From an uncultured Aquificaceae bacterium (GTDB lineage: Bacteria > Aquificota > Aquificia > Aquificales > Aquificaceae): a DNA stretch of 32,271 nt. The position numbers and the translations under genes are program-made. Position 1 is the first letter of the stretch, and each line of letters starts with the position of its first letter. Of this stretch, positions 1 through 8,159 are shown in pieces. The stretch is taken from the NCBI GenBank assembly GCA_938048815.1, contig CALIUI010000058.1, positions 1 to 32,271 of the forward strand, in the 5' to 3' direction. The notes under the pieces were generated by a model. It saw only the letters and a list, made by a program, of their open reading frames with translations. It did not search any database and was not told the origin of the DNA.

Positions 1-1
1 G

Positions 2-407
2 ATAGAAAAGCACTATATAAGCTTTCCCAACAGCTTGGCTTTTTACAGCACCTACAAACTTACAAAACTTTTGAAAAAGGAAAAGCCCCAAGTACTAATA
101 GCCAACAATGGAAAGGAATACCTAAACGCCCTTATCTCCGGGTTGAATTTGTAGGATACACCAAAGAGGTAGAAAAGTACTATCATTGGTGGGCTCTGAC
201 GTTGGAAGCATAAAGGAAGCCATCCTTGAGGAGGAAAACGGCTATGTATTTAGGGCGGGGGGTATAGAGGACCTTTTCCAAAAGATGTTAAGAGCTTCCC
301 AAGGATGGGAAAGGCTATCCTTGAACTCTCTAAGGCTGTATAGGGATAAGTTTTCCAAAGAAAAGGTTATGGAGAGCTTTTTACAAGCTTTGGAGGGAAT
401 TCTGTAA
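2..407 (+). pseudogene. Collapsed family-4-type glycosyltransferase remnant (continues left of window)
   Basis: Three pieces of one glycosyltransferase lie side by side in three different frames. Frame 2 (2-152) reads like the middle of the N-terminal domain, with ...YKLTKLLKKEKPQVLIANNG and then a stop. Frame 1 (about 130-180) gives VEFVGYTKEVEKYYH, the strand-plus-helix that normally precedes the nucleotide-sugar site. Frame 3 (about 177-407) gives VGSDVGSIKEAI...NGYVF and the C-terminal helix. In intact GT-B enzymes these blocks are separated by roughly 100 and 20-30 residues that are missing here, so at least two internal deletions have occurred. The donor-binding centre is largely lost and no start codon lies in the window. 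An ORF could begin at TTG 186 but would encode only the last 73 residues, so I do not call it a working gene. The family assignment is from motif memory. Confidence 0.7.
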
Positions 408-501
408 GCTTATAATATTTACTGATGAGCCTTTGGTTTATGAAGCCTGTTAAGATTATTTGCGGTTTAACCTGTAGAGGTCTACCGCATACGCCCAAAA
501 A

Positions 502-612
502 TCATGAAGAATTGAGGCACGCATCCACGTAGCTATAAACTCCATTGGGCGAAGATTTAACCACCAATTGCCCTGGCGTATTTCCGCACCCCAAATCGTT
601 GGGCGGAATCAT
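502..612 (-). CDS. Possible 36-residue ORF, unknown function
   Basis: A short frame starts at ATG 612, 8 nt beyond the stop of the small secreted protein, and reads MIPPNDLGCGNTPGQLVVKS...YVDACLNSS. A weak TAGGTAA lies upstream. The same frame is open backwards into the end of the preceding gene (…TFLVGNVF before the ATG). It may therefore be the original C-terminus of that protein, separated by a frameshift near the T5 run at about 628-632. I do not recognise the sequence. It contains two cysteines, which suits an exported disulfide protein. It may simply be non-coding. Confidence 0.2.
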   Translation of the reverse strand: MIPPNDLGCGNTPGQLVVKSSPNGVYSYVDACLNSS

Positions 613-619
613 AAAAACA

Positions 620-859
620 TTACCTACTAAAAAGGTCCTCCAACCATGACCTTTCAAAGCACTTCATACCCTCTTCGTAAGTCTGGCTTTTCTCAAGACA
701 GGATTTTATACCATCAAGCCTTTTTAATCCAAGGCTTTTACACAAGCTCCAAAAGTATCTGCAGTAATTTTTGTCTTTAAGGGGATTTGTGGAGCAATCC
801 CTTTCTTGAGATAGGACAGGGGGAGAAAGTAGAAAAAGTAATAAAAGAGCTTTTTTCAT
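620..859 (-). CDS. Small secreted cysteine-rich protein
   Basis: A 79-residue protein of unknown function. The first 17 residues (MKKALLLLFLLSPPVLS) form a typical Sec signal peptide. The mature part holds five cysteines (DC, YC, LC, SC, KC) and many charged residues, consistent with an exported protein stabilised by disulfides. It starts at ATG 859 with a 4-nt ATGA overlap on the nuoF stop, so it is translationally coupled and is the last gene of the long minus-strand operon. Nothing ties it functionally to NuoEF beyond position. The end of the frame is followed directly by another short open frame (502-612), so the annotated C-terminus may be truncated by a frameshift. I recognise no family. 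Confidence 0.6.
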   Translation of the reverse strand: MKKALLLLFLLSPPVLSQERDCSTNPLKDKNYCRYFWSLCKSLGLKRLDGIKSCLEKSQTYEEGMKCFERSWLEDLFSR

Positions 860-2133
860 ACGCCGACTTTGAGTAGTTTTTTATACCTTTCCCATTCCTC
901 TGGAAACTTTTTCATGGTTTGCCTGATAAGCCTGCCTACCACTGCACCAAGACCGCATATGGAAGTGGGTTGAATATGGGAATTGACAAAATCAAAGGCT
1001 TCCCAGTCTTTTTGATTGGCTTCATGATGGATTATTCTCTCAAGAAGATAAGCTTGTTCTTTGCTTCCCACTCTGCAAGGGGTACATTGGCCACAGCTTT
1101 CATGGGCATAAAACTCTGCTACCAAAAGACAAACCTTGACTATATCGTCCTCCTCTGTAAGCACTATAACGGTGCCCGTTCCGCCAAAGCCAAAAGGTGA
1201 GTAGTCCATTGGGGTGTCAAGCTCTTCCGAAGAGAAACAATCCAAAGCTCCAGAAAATACTGCCTTTACCTTTTTATTTCCAATAGTTCCCCCTGCATAC
1301 TTAAAGATAACCTCCCTCAGGGTGGTGTTCATGGGAAGTTCATAAACACCGGGCTTTTTCACCTTTCCGCTTACAGGGAAAAGCTTTGGACCGGGGTAAT
1401 CACTGGGACCTATGTATTTATACTCCTCCCAGCCCATGCCCACTATAAGGGGAATATTACAAAGGGTTTCTACATTATTTACCACTGTGGGCCTGCCAAA
1501 AAGACCATACTGAACAGGAAAAGGTGGCTTTATCCTGGGAAAGCCCCTTTTACCCTCAAGGGATTCTATTAGAGCGCTTTCTTCGCCGCATATATAGGCT
1601 CCTGCACCCCTTGCCACGTATATTTCAAGGTCAAAGCCAGAGCCAAGGATATTTTTACCTAAAAAGCCCTTCTTTTTGGCTTCCTCTATGGCATCCCTTA
1701 GAATATAATAGCCCGCTGGATATTCTCCCCTTATATATATAAAGGCTTGGTTTGCGCCTATGGCATAGGCAGATATGATCATGCCCTCTATCAAAAGATG
1801 AGGATCTCTTTCTATAAGGATCCTGTCTTTAAAGGTTCCGGGCTCTGATTCATCTGCGTTGCATATAAGATATCTTGGTGCGGGGTTTTGGACTGCAAAC
1901 TTCCATTTTTTGCCCGTTGGGAAACCAGCACCACCCCTTCCCCTCAACTGACTTTTATCCACCCACTCTATTATCTCCATAGGGTCCATTTTTAAAGCCT
2001 TTTCCAAGGCTTGATAGCCACCATCTTTTAGATACTCTTCTATGGTATGTACCTTGGGCTTTTTTGCCCTCTTTAAAAGTAGGTTAAGGGTTGTCTCTGC
2101 GTATATGTTAGGCATAATGGGATAGGATCTCAT
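856..2133 (-). CDS. nuoF: NADH-quinone oxidoreductase subunit F (NADH/FMN-binding)
   Basis: NuoF carries the NADH and FMN sites and the N3 [4Fe-4S] cluster of the peripheral arm of complex I, in the cytoplasm. With the start used here (425 aa) the FMN/NADH loop RGRGGAGFPTGKKW is at about residues 64-77, the GAYICGEESAL motif at about 178-188, and the N3 ligands CGQCTPC at 347/350/353 with the fourth Cys (TSICGLG) at 393. These match the spacing in the family. I chose ATG 2133, not the longer frame opening at 2154, because AAAGGAG sits just before it. It overlaps nuoE by 26 nt. The rest of complex I is not in the window. HoxF and formate dehydrogenase beta subunits are relatives, but length and neighbouring nuoE fit NuoF. 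Confidence 0.95.
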   Translation of the reverse strand: MRSYPIMPNIYAETTLNLLLKRAKKPKVHTIEEYLKDGGYQALEKALKMDPMEIIEWVDKSQLRGRGGAGFPTGKKWKFAVQNPAPRYLICNADESEPGTFKDRILIERDPHLLIEGMIISAYAIGANQAFIYIRGEYPAGYYILRDAIEEAKKKGFLGKNILGSGFDLEIYVARGAGAYICGEESALIESLEGKRGFPRIKPPFPVQYGLFGRPTVVNNVETLCNIPLIVGMGWEEYKYIGPSDYPGPKLFPVSGKVKKPGVYELPMNTTLREVIFKYAGGTIGNKKVKAVFSGALDCFSSEELDTPMDYSPFGFGGTGTVIVLTEEDDIVKVCLLVAEFYAHESCGQCTPCRVGSKEQAYLLERIIHHEANQKDWEAFDFVNSHIQPTSICGLGAVVGRLIRQTMKKFPEEWERYKKLLKVGV

Positions 2134-2578
2134 GGAGCTTCTCCTTTGATTCAAATTTATAGGTATCGTTATCTACCATAAAACAAGGAGCTTCGGAACA
2201 TGCCCCTATACACTGAACGCCTATAAGCTTAAACTTTCCATCCCTTGTGACCTCTCCTAAGGATATACCAAGAATCTCTTTTATTGCCTTTAGAACTTCG
2301 GAGGATCTCATAAAGCCACAAACAACGCTTATACATACCCTTATGCTATGTTTGGCGGGCTCACCCCTATCAAACATATCATAAAAGGATACAACCCCAT
2401 CCACATGACTAAGGGGCAAATCTAAAAGCTTTGCCAACTCTTCAAGGGCAAAGTTTGGTATATGACCGTAATAATCCTGTATTTCATGGAGACAAAGAAG
2501 TATAGATTGCTCCTTTCTTGGGAAATACTCCATGTGTTCCTTTAGTTTTTCCTTTAACTCTTCTGGAAGCATAGCCAT
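2108..2578 (-). CDS. nuoE: NADH-quinone oxidoreductase subunit E ([2Fe-2S], thioredoxin-like)
   Basis: 156 aa, the usual length for the 24-kDa subunit that pairs with NuoF and holds the N1a [2Fe-2S] cluster. The ligands are visible as VCISVVCG (C-x4-C) and QCIGACSEAP (C-x3-C). The N-terminal helical part (LPEELKEKLKEHMEYFPRKE) precedes the thioredoxin-like domain. The start at 2578 shares its A with the mqnD stop (TAATG) and has GAGGTG about 8 nt upstream. A second ATG follows two codons later. It lies in the order mqnD-nuoE-nuoF, apart from other nuo genes, so the NADH-oxidising module is regulated with this housekeeping operon and not with the membrane arm, as far as the window shows. Confidence 0.94.
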   Translation of the reverse strand: MAMLPEELKEKLKEHMEYFPRKEQSILLCLHEIQDYYGHIPNFALEELAKLLDLPLSHVDGVVSFYDMFDRGEPAKHSIRVCISVVCGFMRSSEVLKAIKEILGISLGEVTRDGKFKLIGVQCIGACSEAPCFMVDNDTYKFESKEKLHEILSHYA

Positions 2579-3420
2579 TAGATTACCACCTCATCGCTAA
2601 AAATAATATGAGGCATATCAGCTTTAATTATACCCCTTTCTATGCCCAACTGTAGCAGAAGTTTTACCGCCTGTCTACCTTCTTCTCCATAGTCCAAAGT
2701 TCTTTGATTTACATACATGCTGACAAACTTCTCCGTCCTTTCTTTGTCCTCCTTTATATCCCTTGCATAGTTCCTTGCAAATTCAAGGGCAGATTCTTTA
2801 TTCTCAAGGGCATACTTTATGCTTTCCCTCATAAGCCTTTCCATCTTCTTGATAACATCCAATCCAAGGTCTTTTCTTATCACATTACATCCCAAAGGTA
2901 AGGGCAAGCCTGTTTTTTCCTTCCACCACTCTCCAAGGTCTATAACCTTTTTGAGTTTTTTGTCCACATAACTAAGCTGGCCTTCATGGATTATCAACCC
3001 CGCATCCACATAACCCTTTTCCACAGCCTCCAAGATGGTATCAAAAGGCATAACCACTTCTTCGAAATCTGGTTGGTAAAGTTTTAAAAGGAGGTAAGCG
3101 GTGGTAAGTTTTCCGGGTACTGCTATTCTCTTACCCTTCAAAGTATTTAACTCTTCTTTTGAAACTACCAAGGGGCCATAACCTTCACCTACACTGCCAC
3201 CACTGGGAAGCACCAAGTACTTATCTGCCACATAAGGATAAGCATGGAAAGAGATTGCGGAGACCTCATAGGTTCCTTTTAGGGCTTCTCTGTTTAAAGT
3301 TTCTATGTCTGCAAGCACGTGCTGTATTCGAAGTCCCTCTGTGTCAATCTTGCCACTGGTTAGGGCATAAAACATAAAGGCATCATCAGAATCTGGGCTA
3401 TGGGCTATCCTTATTACCAT
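2578..3420 (-). CDS. mqnD: 1,4-dihydroxy-6-naphthoate synthase (futalosine pathway)
   Basis: 280 aa, a periplasmic-binding-protein fold enzyme. MqnD converts cyclic dehypoxanthine futalosine to 1,4-dihydroxy-6-naphthoate in menaquinone biosynthesis. The N-terminus reads HSPDSDDAFMFYAL, the variant of the SPCPNDTF block seen in some bacterial MqnD proteins. Other family blocks are LADIETLN, SGGSVGEGYGPLVVS, VPGKLTTAYLLL, GLIIHEGQ (containing the histidine proposed as catalytic) and DLGEWWKEKTGLPLPLG. It starts at ATG 3420 with GGAGAAAAG upstream and overlaps the end of lpxD by 23 nt. Aquificaceae make methionaquinone by this route, which fits. MqnA is the main alternative, but the LGEWWKEKTGLPLPLG block is the MqnD form. 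Confidence 0.85.
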   Translation of the reverse strand: MVIRIAHSPDSDDAFMFYALTSGKIDTEGLRIQHVLADIETLNREALKGTYEVSAISFHAYPYVADKYLVLPSGGSVGEGYGPLVVSKEELNTLKGKRIAVPGKLTTAYLLLKLYQPDFEEVVMPFDTILEAVEKGYVDAGLIIHEGQLSYVDKKLKKVIDLGEWWKEKTGLPLPLGCNVIRKDLGLDVIKKMERLMRESIKYALENKESALEFARNYARDIKEDKERTEKFVSMYVNQRTLDYGEEGRQAVKLLLQLGIERGIIKADMPHIIFSDEVVI

Positions 3421-4390
3421 GTCTTTTCTCCTTAAAAAGCTCTGGAAGTTTTAAAATATAGGCATAGACCCTTTTCCATTTAGACCACTCCATTGCAGGG
3501 ATAGCACCTCCATAGATTTTCCCACCTTCCAAGCTTTTGGAAACGCCCGCCTTTCCTGTTATGATAGCCTTGTCGCCGATTTCCACATGGTCTGCCACAC
3601 CTACTTGACCTGCCAAGATAACCCCTTTGCCAGTCTTTACACTACCCGCTATGGATACGTGGGAAACTATAATGTTCTCCTCACCTACATAACAGTTATG
3701 ACCTATCTGCACAAGGTTGTCTATCTTTGTATTTTTCCCTATGGTAGTTTCATCTATCAACGCCCTGTCTATGCATGAGTTTGCACCAATTTCTACAAGA
3801 TCCTCTATAACAACTTTCCCTATATGGTTTAGCTTCAAAATACCCTCCTCTCCTATGTAATACCCAAAGCCGTCCGCTCCTATAACAGAACCGCTATGGA
3901 TCCTTACACTCTCTCCTATAACACAGTATGGATATATATGCACACCACTAAAAAGCACGCTGTTTTTACCTATCTTTACACCCTCTCCTATATAACAAAA
4001 GGGATAAACCTTTACACCATCTTCCAAAACCGCACCCTTCCCCACATAAACAAAGGGACCTATATAAACATCCTTACCTATATGTACCCCTTCCTCTATG
4101 TGTGCCTTTGGTGATATGCCCGTGGGGTGTCTTTCGGGGTAAAAAAGGCTCAGAAACTTGGCAAGGGCAAGCCTTACATCCTTTACCTTTATATAATTGG
4201 GAAAATCCGCCTCTTGAGGGAGCACCAAGGCTACTTTTAAGCCCCTTAAGGCTTCTGCTTCCTTTGGACTTTGGCAAAATATAAGGCTGTTTTCCTTTGG
4301 CTTTTGTGGAGAAGAAAGGGAAAGGACTTCAAAATTACCATCACCAAAGAGCTCACCCTCCAAAAGCTCTGCCAATCTATGAAGCTTCAT
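3398..4390 (-). CDS. lpxD: UDP-3-O-acylglucosamine N-acyltransferase
   Basis: LpxD adds the N-linked acyl chain to UDP-3-O-acyl-glucosamine in lipid A synthesis, indicating a lipopolysaccharide-type outer membrane. The 330 residues show an N-terminal uridine-binding domain (about 1-95), a long left-handed beta-helix of hexapeptide repeats (I-G-x4 pattern such as IGKDVYIGPFVYVGKGAV, about 105-280) and a C-terminal helix. The region DGFGYYIGEEG…IGANSCIDRA…NLVQIGHNCYVGE contains the catalytic histidine (IGHN). It overlaps the skp stop by an ATGA junction. The skp-lpxD pairing is common in Gram-negative bacteria and supports both calls. Confidence 0.96.
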   Translation of the reverse strand: MKLHRLAELLEGELFGDGNFEVLSLSSPQKPKENSLIFCQSPKEAEALRGLKVALVLPQEADFPNYIKVKDVRLALAKFLSLFYPERHPTGISPKAHIEEGVHIGKDVYIGPFVYVGKGAVLEDGVKVYPFCYIGEGVKIGKNSVLFSGVHIYPYCVIGESVRIHSGSVIGADGFGYYIGEEGILKLNHIGKVVIEDLVEIGANSCIDRALIDETTIGKNTKIDNLVQIGHNCYVGEENIIVSHVSIAGSVKTGKGVILAGQVGVADHVEIGDKAIITGKAGVSKSLEGGKIYGGAIPAMEWSKWKRVYAYILKLPELFKEKRHGNKDSP

Positions 4391-4872
4391 TTTTCGGAGT
4401 CAAGCCTTTGTATTACCTCCTTTGTTATATCAATCTCTGGAGACATATACACAAAGGCGGAACAATCAAGAATGCCAGTAAAACCTTGCCTTTTGGCTAT
4501 ATCTTCCCCTATAGCCTTTACCTTGTCTATTATCTGCTGCTCCATATTGCCCTTGATCTCCAAAAGTTCTCTTTGAGCCTTCTGTTGCAATTCCATACCT
4601 TCCGCCTCCAACTTCTGGTACTCTTTTATCCTTTGCTCTCTCACGCTTTGGGATATGGCTCTGCTTTCTATCTGTTTCTTTAGATCCTCAAGTTTTTTGT
4701 TGATCTGGTCGAGCCGTTTTTGGTATTCTTCAACCTTTGACCTTAGCTGGGCTTCCTTTGCCTTTACTATTTTAGATTCAGAAAGGATCCTATTGGGGTC
4801 AATGCAGGCAAACTTCTGCTGGGCAAGGGCCACGTTTCCAACCAACAAAAGGGCAAAAAGATATTTTCTCAT
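4387..4872 (-). CDS. skp: OmpH/Skp-family periplasmic chaperone
   Basis: 161 aa. A signal peptide (MRKYLFALLLVGNVALA) is followed by QQKFACIDPNRILSES, the typical beta-strand start of Skp. A long charged coiled coil comes next (about residues 40-120: EAQLRSKVEEYQKRLDQINK and onward), and the chain returns to a short C-terminal body. Skp binds unfolded outer-membrane proteins as a trimer in the periplasm. The start has AGGAGGATATT directly upstream. The 29-nt gap to clpX is the largest within this part of the operon. Two cysteines in the body (C23, and the C in ILDCSAF) could form a disulfide, which is not usual in Skp. Confidence 0.88.
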   Translation of the reverse strand: MRKYLFALLLVGNVALAQQKFACIDPNRILSESKIVKAKEAQLRSKVEEYQKRLDQINKKLEDLKKQIESRAISQSVREQRIKEYQKLEAEGMELQQKAQRELLEIKGNMEQQIIDKVKAIGEDIAKRQGFTGILDCSAFVYMSPEIDITKEVIQRLDSEK

Positions 4873-4901
4873 AATATCCTCCTCTCTCTATGATAGCATA
4901 C

Positions 4902-6140
4902 TTAAACCACCTTTTCCATAATGTACGTAGGCTTTAGTCTTTTCTTTACCACCTCTTGGTTTACCACCACCTTTTTGACATCCTTTAGAGATGGCAGTTC
5001 AAACATAACATCCAACATAAGCTCTTCCATTATTGCCCTAAGACCTCTTGCTCCTGTTTTTCTTCTTATGGCCTCTCTTGCTATCTCCACAAGGGCATCC
5101 TCTGTAAATTCAAGCTCCACGCCCTCCATTTCAAAGAGCTTCTTGTACTGCTTTACAAGGGAATTCTTAGGCTCTATTAAGACCCTTACTAAGTCCTCTT
5201 CTTTGAGTTCATCAAGAACCGCTATAACGGGCAACCTTCCCACAAATTCTGGTATAAGGCCAAAGTGTACAAGGTCATCCACTTCAACAAAATGCAGAGG
5301 GTTTTCTTCGCCTTCAAACCTCTTTATGTCCGCCTCAAAACCTACCACAGACTTGCCAAGCCTGCGCTTAACTATCTCATCAAGGCCCACAAAGGCTCCA
5401 CCACATATAAAGAGAATATCTGTTGTATCCACCTGTATAAACTCTTGATGGGGGTGCTTTCTACCACCTTGGGGGGGTACGTTGGCTATGGTGCCTTCCA
5501 GGATTTTTAAAAGGGCCTGTTGAACACCTTCACCAGAGACATCTCGGGTTATAGAGGGGTTTATACCAGACTTTTTAGCTATCTTATCTATTTCATCAAT
5601 ATAAACTATACCCTTTTGAGCTTGTTTAACATCATAACCACAGTTTTGTAGAAGTCTCACAAGCACATTCTCCACGTCTTCACCTACATACCCCGCCTCC
5701 GTTAAAGAGGTGGCATCCGCTATAGCAAAGGGCACATCAAGGATCTTTGCCAAGGTTTTTGCCAATAGCGTTTTGCCAGAACCCGTTGGACCTATAAGAA
5801 GTATGTTGCTTTTTTCTATTTCTACGTCATCAAAGGAAAGCCCAAGCTCCTTTGCACTTATTCTTTTGTAATGATTATAAACGGCAACCGAAAGGACTTT
5901 TTTTGCTCTCTCTTGGCCTATAACATACTTGTCAAGCTCTTGTTTTATCTCCTCTGGCGTGGGTATCTCCTTGGAAATATGCTTATTTAGCTGTTTTTTC
6001 TGCTCCTTTATTATGGCATTGCAAGCTTCCACACACCTATCACATATAAAGGTGTCATTGGGTCCCGCTATAAGCACCAAAACTTCATGGCTTGGACGCC
6101 CACAAAAAGAACAATGATTTTCTTTGTTTTTCTTTGGCAT
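4902..6140 (-). CDS. clpX: ATP-dependent Clp protease ATP-binding subunit ClpX
   Basis: 412 aa. ClpX is the hexameric AAA+ unfoldase that feeds substrates to ClpP. The N-terminal zinc domain uses C10/C13 and C33/C36 (CSFC…CDRC). Walker A is GPTGSGKT at 117-124, the substrate-gripping pore loop is GYVGED, and Walker B reads IVYIDEIDK. Sensor and arginine-finger regions follow, and the C-terminal small domain has [14 protein letters not shown]. The start at 6140 has AAAGGAGTTAAT upstream and lies one base after the clpP stop. The order tig-clpP-clpX is conserved in many bacteria. The length is normal. Confidence 0.97.
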   Translation of the reverse strand: MPKKNKENHCSFCGRPSHEVLVLIAGPNDTFICDRCVEACNAIIKEQKKQLNKHISKEIPTPEEIKQELDKYVIGQERAKKVLSVAVYNHYKRISAKELGLSFDDVEIEKSNILLIGPTGSGKTLLAKTLAKILDVPFAIADATSLTEAGYVGEDVENVLVRLLQNCGYDVKQAQKGIVYIDEIDKIAKKSGINPSITRDVSGEGVQQALLKILEGTIANVPPQGGRKHPHQEFIQVDTTDILFICGGAFVGLDEIVKRRLGKSVVGFEADIKRFEGEENPLHFVEVDDLVHFGLIPEFVGRLPVIAVLDELKEEDLVRVLIEPKNSLVKQYKKLFEMEGVELEFTEDALVEIAREAIRRKTGARGLRAIMEELMLDVMFELPSLKDVKKVVVNQEVVKKRLKPTYIMEKVV

Positions 6141-6141
6141 A

Positions 6142-6738
6142 TTAACTCCTTTTCTCTATGACCTTGTCCACTAACCCATACTCCATAGCTTCAACGGCAG
6201 ACATAAAGTAGTCCCTTTCCACATCCCTTTCAATCTTCTCTAAGGGTTGCCCTGTGTGTTTTGCAAGTATTTCATTAAGTATATTCTTTATCCTTTTTAT
6301 CTCCTCCGCGTGGATGATTATATCCGTTGCCTGTCCTGATATTCCTCCAAGGGGTTGGTGGATCATTATCCTTGAATGGGGCAAAGCATACCTTTTGCCT
6401 TTGGCGCCAGCAGCCAAAAGAACAGCACCCATAGATGCCGCCTGACCTAGGCATATAGTAACCACATCGGGCTTTATGTATTGCATAGTGTCGTATATTG
6501 CCATGCCGGCAGTTACAGAGCCACCGGGAGAGTTTATGTAAAGGTATATATCCTTATCGGGGTCTTGGGCTTCTAAAAAGAGGAACTGGGCAACTATCAA
6601 GTTTGCCACATGGTCGTCAATGGGATAGCCAAGGAGTACTATTCTGTCCTGTAAAAGCCTTGAGTATATATCATAAGCCCTTTCACCCCTTGGCGTTTGT
6701 TCTATAACTATGGGAACAAGCTGATCAAGTATTTTCAT
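6142..6738 (-). CDS. clpP: ATP-dependent Clp protease proteolytic subunit
   Basis: 198 aa. ClpP forms the tetradecameric serine-protease chamber. The catalytic triad is visible: Ser102 in GQAASMGAV, His127 in [10 protein letters not shown], and Asp172 in [12 protein letters not shown]. The oxyanion-side motif [12 protein letters not shown] is intact. The N-terminus ([20 protein letters not shown]) matches the mature form, with little or no propeptide. The start at 6738 has AAAGGAGGAAAAGG upstream and overlaps the 3' end of tig by 14 nt, so the two are probably translationally coupled. Confidence 0.97.
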   Translation of the reverse strand: MKILDQLVPIVIEQTPRGERAYDIYSRLLQDRIVLLGYPIDDHVANLIVAQFLFLEAQDPDKDIYLYINSPGGSVTAGMAIYDTMQYIKPDVVTICLGQAASMGAVLLAAGAKGKRYALPHSRIMIHQPLGGISGQATDIIIHAEEIKRIKNILNEILAKHTGQPLEKIERDVERDYFMSAVEAMEYGLVDKVIEKRS

Positions 6739-8008
6739 CCTTTTCCTCCTTTTCCTTTACCACCGCCTTTGAAACTATATCATAAAAAGCCTTTTCCCTC
6801 TTTATATCTTCCTCCAATACATGAAGCAATCCTTCCCTTTGGAAAAACTCCTTTAACTCTTGGACAGACCTTCCATACTGTTGGGAGATTTCTTGTAGCT
6901 TTTTCTCCATTTCATCCTCTTGAACTTGTATGTTTTTTTCCAAGGCATACTTTTCAAGGATAAGCCTTAGCTTTACGTTGGAGTGAGCTTGCGGAGCAAG
7001 CTCCTGAGCCAAAGACCTGTAGTCAACGTACTTGGGATCTATTCCCCACTGAGAAAGGGCTGAAACCCTTATCTGTACCAGATGGGAAATCTCTCTTTGT
7101 ACCAAGGTTTGGGGCACATCAAAGTTATGCATCTGTATAAGCTTTTCGGCTACTGCCTCTTCAACCAAAGCCTTTCTTATATCTTCAAGCTCTGCTTTTA
7201 CCTCTTCTCTTACCTTCTCCTCTGCCTGCGTCCAAGTTTCTCCAAGCCCAAGCTCCTTGGCAAAGTCATCGGTAAGCTCGGGAAGATGTTTTTCCTTTAC
7301 ACTCTTTATCTTTATCTCCACCCTTGCCTTCCCGGCGGGCTCACCCTCCTCGTCATAAAGGGTAAGACTGTCAATTACAAAGCTATCTCCTTCCCTTTTA
7401 CCTAGGAGCTCCTTCTCTATTTCTTCCCTAAAAGTCTTTGCGCCAAGTATGCCAGAAGTTTCTCCTTCTGTGGTTTCGCCACTTTCCAAATCTTCCACCT
7501 TGTAGTCTATGACTACCAGATCCCCTTCCCTTATCTCCCTTTCTACAGGTTCCCATATAACATGTTCCTCTAGGATCTCTTCAATTCTTTCCTTTACAAG
7601 GTCCTCATTGAACTCCATTTTTTCTATTTCCACTTCAAGCCCTTCAAGGTTTGCCAATTCAAACTCCGGCGGCACTTCAAAGGAGACGCTGTAGTTAACC
7701 TTTTGTTCAAGCTCCTGAAGCTTAACCTCCTCGAGATATACATCCGCCACAGGCTTTAAACCACTTTCCCTTATGGCACTTTCAAGGGTAGCGTTGGCTA
7801 CCTTTTTACCAACCTCTTCTTCTATATATTCTTTAAACTTCGCCCTTATTATCCACATGGGGGCTTTACCCCTTCTAAAGCCTTCCACCTGTGCATTCGC
7901 TTTTAGATACTCGTAAACTTCGTTTAGAGCAGATTTTACTATCTCGCCTTCCACTTCCACTTTAAGGCTTTTAAACAATCCCTGCTTGTCCTCTACACTG
8001 ATTTTCAT
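6725..8008 (-). CDS. tig: Trigger factor (ribosome-associated chaperone, peptidyl-prolyl isomerase)
   Basis: 427 aa with the start used here. The ribosome-docking loop GFRRGKAP is at residues 43-50. The middle part (about 150-230, [10 protein letters not shown]…[13 protein letters not shown]) is the FKBP-like PPIase domain, and the rest is the helical arm region. I start at ATG 8008 because AAGGAGG lies immediately before it. The open frame extends upstream to 8056 only because it runs backwards through the tRNA-Leu gene. The tRNA 3' end is just 18 nt away, so tig appears to be cotranscribed with the tRNA and its ribosome site would be almost at the 5' end of the processed mRNA. Confidence 0.96.
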   Translation of the reverse strand: MKISVEDKQGLFKSLKVEVEGEIVKSALNEVYEYLKANAQVEGFRRGKAPMWIIRAKFKEYIEEEVGKKVANATLESAIRESGLKPVADVYLEEVKLQELEQKVNYSVSFEVPPEFELANLEGLEVEIEKMEFNEDLVKERIEEILEEHVIWEPVEREIREGDLVVIDYKVEDLESGETTEGETSGILGAKTFREEIEKELLGKREGDSFVIDSLTLYDEEGEPAGKARVEIKIKSVKEKHLPELTDDFAKELGLGETWTQAEEKVREEVKAELEDIRKALVEEAVAEKLIQMHNFDVPQTLVQREISHLVQIRVSALSQWGIDPKYVDYRSLAQELAPQAHSNVKLRLILEKYALEKNIQVQEDEMEKKLQEISQQYGRSVQELKEFFQREGLLHVLEEDIKREKAFYDIVSKAVVKEKEEKDENT

Positions 8009-8026
8009 GCAAACCTCCTTATCTTG

Positions 8027-8112
8027 TGGTGCGGGTGGAGGGAGTTGAACCCTCACGGGCTATGCCCACAGGATCCTAAGTCCTGCGCGTCTGCCAGTTC
8101 CGCCACACCCGC
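8027..8112 (-). tRNA. tRNA-Leu (anticodon UAG)
   Basis: An 86-nt class II tRNA read on the minus strand: acceptor GCGGGTG pairs with CACCCGC, discriminator A and an encoded CCA end (8027-8029). The anticodon loop CTTAGGA gives UAG, the extended variable arm is present, and the T loop is GGTTCAACTCC. It starts 11 nt after a TATAAT box and ends 18 nt before tig, with no terminator between. Confidence 0.95.
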
Positions 8113-8123
8113 TGGAATATATA

Positions 8124-8129
8124 ATTATA
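8124..8129 (-). promoter_or_regulatory. -10 box of the tRNA-Leu/tig operon
   Basis: A perfect TATAAT on the minus strand lies 11 nt before the first base of tRNA-Leu, the right distance for transcription to begin a few bases upstream of the tRNA. No good -35 hexamer is obvious. It would drive the whole tRNA-Leu-tig-clpP-clpX-skp-lpxD-mqnD-nuoEF unit if no internal promoters exist. Confidence 0.6.
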
Positions 8130-8159
8130 ACTCAGATGGTTCCTAATGCCTCCAAAACC

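Noticed and set aside
462-488. Hairpin GCGGT…ACCGC with inner ACCT/AGGT
   Set aside because: It has an internal loop and no T run on either strand, so there is no good reason to call it a terminator.
2134-2154. Longer NuoF start (MNQRRSS)
   Set aside because: AAAGGAG lies within these codons, placing the start at ATG 2133.
4921-5448. 175-residue ORF antisense to clpX
   Set aside because: A Ser/Thr-rich mirror of an intact conserved gene with no ribosome site.
8009-8056. Longer trigger factor start giving MRVQLPPPAPQ…
   Set aside because: The extra codons are the reverse reading of tRNA-Leu, and AAGGAGG sits just before ATG 8008.
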